NCBI GenBank assembly: GCA_020853705.1
Contig: JADYYK010000182.1
Coordinates: forward strand, 1 to 37,757
Source: Deltaproteobacteria bacterium
Lineage (GTDB): Bacteria; Myxococcota_A; Polyangia; Haliangiales; JADYYK01
Length of the DNA: 37,757 nt
Direction: 5' to 3'
Positions within the stretch are counted from its first letter, which is position 1, and every line of letters starts with the position of its first letter. The position numbers and the translations under genes were made by a program. Shown in pieces: positions 28,897 through 36,133 of this stretch. Below the pieces are notes generated by a model. That model was not told the DNA's origin. It ran no database searches and saw only the letters and a list, made by a program, of their open reading frames with translations.

Positions 28897-31029
28897 TTGA
28901 GGCAGATCCTCATCCGCCGCAGCGGGGTCACGGTCACTGACGTTCCTGCACCGCTGGTCGAGGACGGCGCCGTGGTCGTCGAAGTGGCGCACTCGCTGAT
29001 CAGCGCCGGCACCGAGCTCAGCATCGTGAAGCCGGCGACGCCGGCGCTGCTCGAACGCGTACAGCACACCACCGACCGCGCCCAGCGCCTGCTCGAGCAC
29101 CTGCGCCAGACCGGCATTCGCAAGACCTTCGCCAAGGCGTACGGCAAGCTGCGCGACCGCCAGGCCGACGTCGGGCGGCCCATCGGCTACTCGTGCTCGG
29201 GCACCGTGGTCCAGGTCGGCGCCGGCGTGACCGGGCTGCATCCGGGCGACCTGGTCGCGTGCGCTGGCGCGGGCGCCGCCAGCCACGCCGAGCTGGTCCT
29301 GGTGCCGAAGGCGCTCACCGTGCGCATCCCGCAGGGCGTCTCGGTGCGCGATGCCTCGTCGGTCGCGGTCGGCGCCATCGCCCTGCAGGGCGTGCGCAGG
29401 GCCGGGGCGACGGTGGGCGAGGTGGTCGCGGTGGTGGGCCTGGGACTCATCGGCCAGCTCACCGTCCAGCTCCTCGCCGCCGCGGGGTGCCGGGTCGTCG
29501 GGATCGACGTCGACCCCCGACGCGTCGAGCTGGCCCTCGAGCACGGCGCAGAGCGCGCCCTCGATCCCTCCAAGGTCGACGTCAAGACCGAGCTCCTGCA
29601 CGCCACCGGCGGCCATGGCGTGGACGTGACGGTGGTCACCGCCGGGGGCGCCGGCAGCGAGCTGGTGCAGACCGCGATGGAGGTCACGCGCAAGAAGGGC
29701 CGCGTCGTCATCGTGGGCGCCGTCGGCATGGACCTGCAGCGGTCGCCCTTCTACGAGAAGGAGATCGACTTCCTGATCTCGACCTCCTACGGGCCGGGGC
29801 GCTACGACACCCACTACGAGGCCGACGGCGTCGACTACCCGTTCGCGTACGTGCGCTGGACCGAGGCGCGCAACATGGAGGAGTACCTGCGCTTGATCGC
29901 GAGCGGCAAGGTGCGCCTCGAGCACGTGCTCGAGCAGGACTATCCGCTGGCCGAGGCGGAGCAGGCCTACGCGGCGCTGGGCAGCGCGGAGCGCCGTCCG
30001 CTCGGGGTCACGCTGCGCTACGACGGCGCCAGCGCGCAGACCGTGGCGACGCCGGCGCCGCCGGTGCGGGCCACGCGTGATCGCCGCCTCGCCGTGGCCG
30101 TGGTGGGACCGGGCGCGTTCGCGAAGAGCACCCACCTGCCGAACCTGCAGGCTTTGCACGAGCTGTTCCGGCTGCGCGCGGTGGTGTCACGACGGGGCGA
30201 CGGGGCGCGCGCCATCGCCGACCGCTTCGGCGCAGAGTCAGCGACCACGGAGCTGGCCGAGGTGCTGCGCGATCCGGCGTGCGATGCGGTCATCATCTGC
30301 ACCCGGCATGACCTGCACGCCGAGCAGGTGATCGCGGCGCTGGAGGCTGGCAAGCACGTCTTCTGCGAGAAGCCGCTGGCGCTGACCCGCGAAGACCTCG
30401 AGCGCATCGAGCGCGCGGCCAGCGCCGCGGGGCGCGTGCTGACGGTGGGCTTCAACCGACGCTTCGCCCCCGCCCTGCGGCTGGCGCAGCGTCACGCGGC
30501 CGGACGCGCGAACCCGCTGGTCATCACCTACCGGGTCAACGCCGGCTACCTGCCGCCCGAGCACTGGGTCCAGGGTCCCGCGGGCGGCGGTCGGCTGGTG
30601 GGAGAGGCCTGCCACATGCTCGATGTGTTTCGCTTCCTGACCGGCTCGGCGATCGCCAGCGTGAGCGGCGAGGGCCTGCGCGGGGGTGAGCACCTCGCCA
30701 GCCTGGACAATGCCGGCTTCGTCATCCGCCACGACGACGGCTCGATCGCGATCCTGACCTACACCTCGATCGGCAGCGCGGAGCTCGGCAAGGAGGCCAT
30801 CGAGATCCACCTCGACGGCAAGACCATGGTCATCGACGACTGGCGCGAGCTCCGGACCCTGGGCGCCAGGGAGCCGCGCTGGCGCGCCGACGAGGCCGAC
30901 AAGGGCCACCGCGAGACCCTGCGCGCCTTCGCGGAGGGCATCCGTGGCGGCGTCTGGCCCATCCCGGCGGCCGAGCTGTTCGACGTCTCGCGCGCTACCC
31001 TGCTGCTGCCCGAGCTCGCGCGGGGCTGA
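28897..31029 (+). CDS. Two-domain oxidoreductase: zinc-type MDR dehydrogenase fused to Gfo/Idh/MocA
   Basis: This 710-residue fusion enzyme has an N-terminal medium-chain dehydrogenase/reductase domain (about 1-375), with GYSCSGTVVQVG, the GDLVAC segment and the nucleotide-binding VVGLGLIGQL near 180. A short Ala/Pro linker follows. The C-terminal Gfo/Idh/MocA domain (about 395-710) has VVGPGAFAKSTHLPN, CEKPLAL near 490 and EACHMLDVFRFLTG. Such fusions are typically found with heparinase-like genes in surface-polysaccharide clusters, as here, and probably oxidise or epimerise a nucleotide-linked or polymer sugar. The start is TTG 28897; it places the first beta strand at residue 2, but the upstream ribosome-binding site is poor. 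The stop lies in a hairpin shared with the convergent methyltransferase gene. Confidence 0.9.
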   Translation: MRQILIRRSGVTVTDVPAPLVEDGAVVVEVAHSLISAGTELSIVKPATPALLERVQHTTDRAQRLLEHLRQTGIRKTFAKAYGKLRDRQADVGRPIGYSCSGTVVQVGAGVTGLHPGDLVACAGAGAASHAELVLVPKALTVRIPQGVSVRDASSVAVGAIALQGVRRAGATVGEVVAVVGLGLIGQLTVQLLAAAGCRVVGIDVDPRRVELALEHGAERALDPSKVDVKTELLHATGGHGVDVTVVTAGGAGSELVQTAMEVTRKKGRVVIVGAVGMDLQRSPFYEKEIDFLISTSYGPGRYDTHYEADGVDYPFAYVRWTEARNMEEYLRLIASGKVRLEHVLEQDYPLAEAEQAYAALGSAERRPLGVTLRYDGASAQTVATPAPPVRATRDRRLAVAVVGPGAFAKSTHLPNLQALHELFRLRAVVSRRGDGARAIADRFGAESATTELAEVLRDPACDAVIICTRHDLHAEQVIAALEAGKHVFCEKPLALTREDLERIERAASAAGRVLTVGFNRRFAPALRLAQRHAAGRANPLVITYRVNAGYLPPEHWVQGPAGGGRLVGEACHMLDVFRFLTGSAIASVSGEGLRGGEHLASLDNAGFVIRHDDGSIAILTYTSIGSAELGKEAIEIHLDGKTMVIDDWRELRTLGAREPRWRADEADKGHRETLRAFAEGIRGGVWPIPAAELFDVSRATLLLPELARG

Positions 31030-31041
31030 GACACCTCAGCC
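31024..31041. terminator. Compact hairpin containing two convergent stop codons
   Basis: GGCTGAG (31024-31030) pairs perfectly with CTCAGCC (31035-31041) across ACAC. The rightward TGA (31027-31029) and the leftward stop (TCA at 31036-31038) lie opposite each other in the stem. No T-tract follows, so it may act as a bidirectional terminator or 3'-end stabiliser. Confidence 0.5.
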
Positions 31042-31746
31042 GAGCCTTCTGGCCTCACACACCAGCAGCGCAGGAAAGAACAGCTTGAGCGCCCGGCTGG
31101 ACAAGATCGGGTCGAAGCCAGAAACGTGCTCGAGGCGCAAACCGGCCCCTCTCAGCCAGCCCGCCACCGCGCCGCGGTCGATCTCGAAGCGCGACACGGC
31201 CAGGTAGGAGTGGCGGTCCTTGCCGAGCAGCCCATAGATAAAGCGCGATACTTTCTGCCAGGTGCGGATGAGCGACCGCTTGGGTGGCATCGAGATGATG
31301 AGCAGACCGCCAGCCTTGAGCACGCGGCTGACCTGGCGAATCAGCTCGTCTGGCGCGTCCACGTACTCGACGACGCTCGAGCACAGTACCCCATCGAACG
31401 CGCCTGACTCCGACCAGGACAGGTCCTGAACATCCCCCTGCCGAAAGGCAACCAACTCGCTGGCCGTGGTATCGACAGAACGACGCGCCGCCTCCAGCAT
31501 CGATGGCGAGCCATCGAGCGCAACCACACGTGCCCCGCGGGCGAGCAACTCCTTGGTCAGCACGCCCGAGCCACAGCCGAGATCGAGCCAACGCTGGCCC
31601 GCCACCCCCGACCGATCGAGGATAGAGTTGAAGAGTTCGAGACGCTGCTTGAAGCTACCCTGCGCGTACCCGGCCCCCCAGTTGCTGGCGATCTGCTCAT
31701 GAAACTCTGCGCCGCGAGGAATGCTTGGTTTCGAGTCAGTTTGCAT
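31036..31746 (-). CDS. Class I SAM-dependent methyltransferase
   Basis: This 236-residue cytosolic methyltransferase of the UbiE/Methyltransf_11-like type has the SAM-binding motif LDLGCGSG (residues 54-61), an acidic residue after strand 2 (VVALDGSPSML), QGDVQDL and the post-motif stretch VSRVLKAGGLLIISMPP. The substrate is unknown; in this cluster it may methylate a glycan or nucleotide sugar. Local base composition is less GC-rich than its neighbours (two sampled 60-base lines are 63% and 55% GC, against about 80% in a sampled line of the preceding gene), which may mark transfer. ATG 31746 overlaps the divergent heparinase-like gene's ATG in the shared sequence CATG. Confidence 0.9.
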   Translation of the reverse strand: MQTDSKPSIPRGAEFHEQIASNWGAGYAQGSFKQRLELFNSILDRSGVAGQRWLDLGCGSGVLTKELLARGARVVALDGSPSMLEAARRSVDTTASELVAFRQGDVQDLSWSESGAFDGVLCSSVVEYVDAPDELIRQVSRVLKAGGLLIISMPPKRSLIRTWQKVSRFIYGLLGKDRHSYLAVSRFEIDRGAVAGWLRGAGLRLEHVSGFDPILSSRALKLFFPALLVCEARRLG

Positions 31747-33808
31747 GGCGAGGCATCAGGTTAGCTTGTCCGGAGAGTCTCACAACAAGTGGTCCCGGCG
31801 TCAAATCGCGGCGGCCAGGCAGGCCCTCTGGCGCCTACGCCGATGGGGGCGCGAGGCGCGGCTTCTCGTCGACGAAGCGGTCGCACGGCGCCAGCATCGC
31901 CGCGGGGAGTCCGCCATACGTTACCGTGCTGCGGTGCTGCCGGGCCTGACCAGCGACGACGCCGCCGCGCGGCTGCGCGCGGGGCTGAGCGAGGTCGTGA
32001 TGAGCGTCGCGGAGCGGGAGACCCGCGTCGATTGGCTGCGCCGCCACGCTCCCGACGCGGTGCAACGCATCGTCGCTGACGCAGACCAGGCACGTGCCCA
32101 CGTCTTCGATCTGCTCGGCAGTGGCCCGGTCTCGCTCGGTGCCAGCATCGACTGGCACGCCGACTTCCAGTCAGGCACGCGCTGGGATCCGACGCGGTTC
32201 CATCGCCGCATCCGGCCCGCGGCGTTTCCCGGAGGGCCCGACATCAAGATCCCGTGGGAGCTGAGCCGCGGTCAGCATCTGGTCCGGCTCGGGCAGGCCT
32301 GGGCCGTGACCCGGCAGCGGGTCCACGCCGCCGAGTTGGTCGCGCAGATCGACGCCTGGATTGCGGCCAATCCGTGGCGTCTGGGCGTGAACTGGGCTTG
32401 TGCGATGGACGTGGCCATCCGCGCGGTGAACTGGATCTGGGCCATCGGGCTGGCGGCGGATGCCAAGGCGGTCGACGACGCTTTCCTGGCCCGGGTTGCG
32501 GCCTCGCTGTGGCAGCACGGTCGGCATCTCGCCGACAACCTGGAAGGCGTGGTCGGTCGCGCCACCAACAGCAACCACTACCTCTCCGACCTGGTCGGGC
32601 TGGCGCACATCGGCGCCGCCTGTCGCCATCTCGAGGAAGCGTCGTCGTGGCGCGACGCCGCCGTACGCGACCTCTGGTGCGAACTCGCGACCCAGGTGCT
32701 ACCCGACGGCCTCGATCACGAAGGCTCGATCCCGTATCACCGGCTGGTCTGCGAGCTGTTTCTGGCGACGCTGCGCCTCAGCCAGCGTGCCGCCCTGCCG
32801 GTACCGGCGTGGATCAGCACGCGGATCGCGGCGATGCTGCAGGCGACGCGGGCCTATACCCGGCCCGACGGCAGCGTGCCCATCGTCGGAGACCAGGACA
32901 ATGGGCGCCTCCTACGTCTGGGGACGCACCGCGATCCCGCCCGCGAGTGGGTCGATCATCGACATCTGCTCGGCACCGGCGGCGCCCTGCTGGGGCGTCC
33001 CGAGCTGGTCACCGCCGCGACCGGCGAGCTCGAGGAGGCGTGCTGGCTGGGCCCGCTCGAGGGGCCCGGGTGGCACGATGCACCGGCGCCCTCGACGGCC
33101 CCGGCGACCGCGTCGCACACGTTCCCCGATGCCGGCATCCACGTCTTGCGCTCTCCGACCGCTCACCTGGTGGTGACCGGCGGCGGCTCAGGCACCGGGG
33201 GGCTCGGCAACCACTCGCATGAGGATCTCCTGGGTTTCGATCTCGCCAGCACACGGGGCCCGCTCATCGTCGATCCAGGGACCGGCGTCTACACCCGCGA
33301 CTACGCGGTTCGCCATCGGCTGCGCAGCGCCGCGGCGCACAACACGGTGATCATCGATGGCCACGGACAGGCCGGCTGCGATCCCCGGCAGCCCTTCTCG
33401 CTGCCGGGCAAGGTCGCCGCCAAGGTGCTGCGCTGGGAGCCCGACGCCGAGCAGCCGACGCTGGCCCTGGAGCGCGGACAGGACAGGCTCGTGCATGCGC
33501 GGTCGTTCCGGCTGTCGCGCCTGGAGGGCTGCCTCGAGATCGAGGACAGCTTCGATGGCGCCGGAGACCACGAGCTCGAGCTTCGACTTCATTTGCTCGG
33601 GGGAGTCGTGCTCGCCGACGACCGCGCGAGCGCCCGGTGCAGCGACCCCGAAATCTCGATCGCATGGTCGTATGGCTGCGTCGTGCGGGTCGACACATAC
33701 CGGTATTCTCCCAGCTACGGCCTACTCCTGGAGCGCCCCGTGCTGGTGCTGCGCAGACGCACCGCCTTCCCCTGCCGCGGCATGACGACGACCATCCGGT
33801 GGACCTGA
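31745..33808 (+). CDS. Heparinase II/III-like polysaccharide lyase family protein
   Basis: This 687-residue protein has the two-part heparinase II/III architecture. An alpha-helical toroid (about 60-420) includes IKIPWELSRGQHLVRL, NPWRLGVNWACAMDVAIRAVNW and NSNHYLSDLVGL. A C-terminal beta-sandwich (about 440-687) has GNHSHEDLLGFDL (His490, His492, Asp494), VDPGTGVYT and RSAAAHNTVIIDG. No signal peptide is present, which is common for members encoded in polysaccharide clusters. The start ATG 31745 overlaps the divergent methyltransferase start, so a start further downstream or a leaderless mRNA is possible. The stop overlaps the glycosyltransferase start (TGATG). It may trim or degrade a uronic-acid polymer made by this cluster. 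Confidence 0.9.
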   Translation: MARHQVSLSGESHNKWSRRQIAAARQALWRLRRWGREARLLVDEAVARRQHRRGESAIRYRAAVLPGLTSDDAAARLRAGLSEVVMSVAERETRVDWLRRHAPDAVQRIVADADQARAHVFDLLGSGPVSLGASIDWHADFQSGTRWDPTRFHRRIRPAAFPGGPDIKIPWELSRGQHLVRLGQAWAVTRQRVHAAELVAQIDAWIAANPWRLGVNWACAMDVAIRAVNWIWAIGLAADAKAVDDAFLARVAASLWQHGRHLADNLEGVVGRATNSNHYLSDLVGLAHIGAACRHLEEASSWRDAAVRDLWCELATQVLPDGLDHEGSIPYHRLVCELFLATLRLSQRAALPVPAWISTRIAAMLQATRAYTRPDGSVPIVGDQDNGRLLRLGTHRDPAREWVDHRHLLGTGGALLGRPELVTAATGELEEACWLGPLEGPGWHDAPAPSTAPATASHTFPDAGIHVLRSPTAHLVVTGGGSGTGGLGNHSHEDLLGFDLASTRGPLIVDPGTGVYTRDYAVRHRLRSAAAHNTVIIDGHGQAGCDPRQPFSLPGKVAAKVLRWEPDAEQPTLALERGQDRLVHARSFRLSRLEGCLEIEDSFDGAGDHELELRLHLLGGVVLADDRASARCSDPEISIAWSYGCVVRVDTYRYSPSYGLLLERPVLVLRRRTAFPCRGMTTTIRWT

Positions 33809-35037
33809 TGGACGCCATCGTCGTCGCCACCAACTGGCTGCCGAGCCGCTCGCCGCGAGCGGTCATGAACGAGCGGCTGTTCGGTGCGCTGGCGTGGCAG
33901 GGCGATGCCTACGTCGCGGACGAGCAGCTGGGTGCCCCCGACGACCGTCAGTCGCGCTCGGGTCTCACGGTGCATCGCGTGCCGCTCCACGGCGTACGCC
34001 TGCTCGCGCGCGTCCTCGGCCGGCTGGGGCTGTCATGGCTGCTCGACATGCCGGACCGCTACCTGCTGTGGTCGGTGGAGACCGCGCTCCGCGTGCATCG
34101 GCGCCTGCAGCGACGCCAGGCCGACGTCCTGGTCACGGTCTCGAAGTACGACTCGTCGCACGTCGCCGGGCTGCTCATCAAGCGGCTGCATCCCGAGCTG
34201 CCCTGGGTCACGGTCTTCAGTGATCCCTGGCTCGAGCTCGAGCGCTTTGGCTACATCCACTACACGCGCATGACCAGGCCCGTGAACGCGCGGCTCGAGG
34301 CCGCCGTGCTGGCCGCTTGCGACGCGGCCTGCTTCACCTGCGAGGAGACCCGCGCGCTGTTCACCCAGCGCTATCCGAGCCTGGCGCCGCGGTCCCACAT
34401 CGTCTCGCAGTGCTACGACCCCGAGCTCTTCCTGGGCACTGCCGCGCGGACGCCCACGCAGCCGGGCAAGCTCGTGGTTCGATACCTGGGGGATCTGTAC
34501 TCCCGCCGCAGCCCGCTCACCCTGCTGCGCGCCATCAACCGGCTCGAGCAGCGGCTGCCCGCAGCGGCCTCGAGCTGGCGCTTCGAGCTCGTCGGCAAGT
34601 TCGCCTGCGATGACGCCCAGGACTGCCAGCGCGAGCTCGCGCAGACCCGGTCAGTCGTCGTCGTGAAGCCCGTGGGCTATCGAGACTCGCTCGCGCTGAT
34701 GGCCGAGGCCGACGTGCTGCTGGTCATCGACGCCCCCGCCGACGCCAGCCCCTTCCTGCCTTCGAAGCTGGTCGAGTACCTCGGCGCGGACCGCCCCATC
34801 GTCGCGCTCACGCCCACGCAGGGTGCCGCCGCCAACCTCGTGCGTCGTGCCGGTGGCCTGGTCGCCGACGTCAGCGACGCGGGAGCCATCGAGACCATCC
34901 TGCAGCGGGTCCTCGAGGCCTGGGGCCGAGGTCGGCTCGGCGACCTGCGGCCCGACCCGGCGGTCCGCGCGGGGTACGCACGAGGCGCCGTGGCCGCGCG
35001 CTTCGACGAGCTCGTGCGCTCCTTGATAGGTCAGTGA
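33808..35037 (+). CDS. GT-B glycosyltransferase (family 4-like)
   Basis: This 409-residue protein has the glycosyltransferase-4 layout: an N-terminal Rossmann-like domain (VVATNWLPSRSP, then PDRYLLWSVETA and DVLVTVSKYDSSH), a middle CDAACFTCEETR segment, and a C-terminal nucleotide-sugar domain with KLVVRYLGDLY, FELVGKF, VKPVGYRDSLALMAEADVLLVID and FLPSKLVEYLGADRPIVAL. The last stretch carries the Glu typical of the GT-B donor-site loop. ATG 33808 overlaps the heparinase-like stop by one base, so the two are co-translated. It probably adds one sugar during repeat-unit assembly at the inner membrane. Donor and acceptor cannot be read. Confidence 0.88.
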   Translation: MDAIVVATNWLPSRSPRAVMNERLFGALAWQGDAYVADEQLGAPDDRQSRSGLTVHRVPLHGVRLLARVLGRLGLSWLLDMPDRYLLWSVETALRVHRRLQRRQADVLVTVSKYDSSHVAGLLIKRLHPELPWVTVFSDPWLELERFGYIHYTRMTRPVNARLEAAVLAACDAACFTCEETRALFTQRYPSLAPRSHIVSQCYDPELFLGTAARTPTQPGKLVVRYLGDLYSRRSPLTLLRAINRLEQRLPAAASSWRFELVGKFACDDAQDCQRELAQTRSVVVVKPVGYRDSLALMAEADVLLVIDAPADASPFLPSKLVEYLGADRPIVALTPTQGAAANLVRRAGGLVADVSDAGAIETILQRVLEAWGRGRLGDLRPDPAVRAGYARGAVAARFDELVRSLIGQ

Positions 35038-35040
35038 TTT

Positions 35041-35098
35041 CAAGCGCTTGGCGCGCCAACGAGCTGCGCTTGGCGGCGCCCGAGGAGTTGTGTTACGA
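35041..35098 (+). promoter_or_regulatory. Overlapping palindromes and a candidate promoter before the zinc-ribbon methyltransferase
   Basis: In the 126-bp gap after the glycosyltransferase, CAAGCGCTTG (35041-35050) and TTGGCGCGCCAA (35048-35059) are perfect palindromes sharing three bases. GCGCTTGGCG occurs twice (35044 and 35066). TTGGCG (35070-35075) and TTACGA (35093-35098), 17 bp apart, could be a weak -35/-10 pair. Operator or terminator roles are possible. Confidence 0.35.
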
Positions 35099-35163
35099 GG
35101 GCAGGCCGTCGGGAGGATGAACGGCTGCCCCGAACCGACCACTAAGCTTCGCTGAAGGGAACC

Positions 35164-36120
35164 ATGCCTGCGAATCACCGTCTCAGCGTCGAGTTCCGTG
35201 GCCATACGCTGGCGCTCGAGAACGTGCCTTGCGACTTCTGCGGCGGCACCGAGTTCGTGCCGTTCTGGTCGAAGATGCGTCACGGCCTCGATCTCGAGAC
35301 CGTCTTCTGCGCGGCCTGCAGCCTGTGCCAGACCAACCCACGACCGACCCCGGACGCCAATCGCCTCTTCTACCAGCGGCTGTACATGAGCTTCCATGGC
35401 AACAGCTCGAACCTCGACAGCGAGTACGTCACGCGCTCCGCGCGCATCGCGGCTCCGCGCGTCGACCTGCTCGCGCGCGTGATCGGCAAGGACCAGCCGC
35501 TCACGGTGTTCGAGGTCGGAGCCGGCGCCGGGCAGTTCCAGCGCCTGGCCCGCGAACGCACCAGCTGGCGCGTCAGCGGGATCGAGCCCGGAAAGGAGCA
35601 AGCTGAGCTGTGCCGGCGGCTCTGCCTCGACGTCGAGAACCGCTTCCTCGAGGAGGCGCCGGGCGACGGCGGCCCCTACGACGTCGTGGTCTCCTTCCAC
35701 GTCTTCGAGCACTTCCTGTCGCCGGCGGACTTCCTGCGCCGCGTCAACCGACTGCTCAAGCCCGGCGGACTGCTCTACCTGGAGGTCCCCAACCTGGCCT
35801 CGCCGGGAGGACCGTTCACCGCCTTCCTGCAGTTCCCCCACCTCTACAGCTTCACCGCGATCACGCTCAGGAATTACCTCACCGCGATCGGTGGCTTCCA
35901 GCCGGTCTTCACCTCGGAGGGCCGCTCCGATCTCGGGATGATGTCGCGCAAGATCAGCGAGGCGCGCACCGATCATCCCAGGGCCGGCGACTTCGAGCGC
36001 TACGATCTCGAGCGCTTCCGCGAGAAGATGAAGGTGCTCGAGCGCGTCTTCACGCTGGCCAGCTACGTGCCCAGGTTGCCGGTGCTCGAGAAGGTCCGCG
36101 CGACCCTGTTCAGTGTTTGA
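35164..36120 (+). CDS. SAM-dependent methyltransferase with N-terminal zinc ribbon
   Basis: This 318-residue methyltransferase opens with a Cys23-x2-Cys26 ... Cys49-x2-Cys52 zinc ribbon, as in sugar C- or O-methyltransferases acting on nucleotide-linked sugars. The SAM-binding motif is EVGAGAGQF (117-125), followed by VSGIEPG, VVVSFHVFEHF and LLKPGGLLYLEVPN. The family pattern is Methyltransf_23-like. GAAGGGA lies three bases before ATG 35164, supporting this start. It is separated from the glycosyltransferase by a 126-bp gap with palindromes and a possible promoter, and is followed by the ABC exporter gene 13 bp later. Likely methylates a sugar of the surface glycan. Confidence 0.9.
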   Translation: MPANHRLSVEFRGHTLALENVPCDFCGGTEFVPFWSKMRHGLDLETVFCAACSLCQTNPRPTPDANRLFYQRLYMSFHGNSSNLDSEYVTRSARIAAPRVDLLARVIGKDQPLTVFEVGAGAGQFQRLARERTSWRVSGIEPGKEQAELCRRLCLDVENRFLEEAPGDGGPYDVVVSFHVFEHFLSPADFLRRVNRLLKPGGLLYLEVPNLASPGGPFTAFLQFPHLYSFTAITLRNYLTAIGGFQPVFTSEGRSDLGMMSRKISEARTDHPRAGDFERYDLERFREKMKVLERVFTLASYVPRLPVLEKVRATLFSV

Positions 36121-36133
36121 GCCGCCGAGCACC

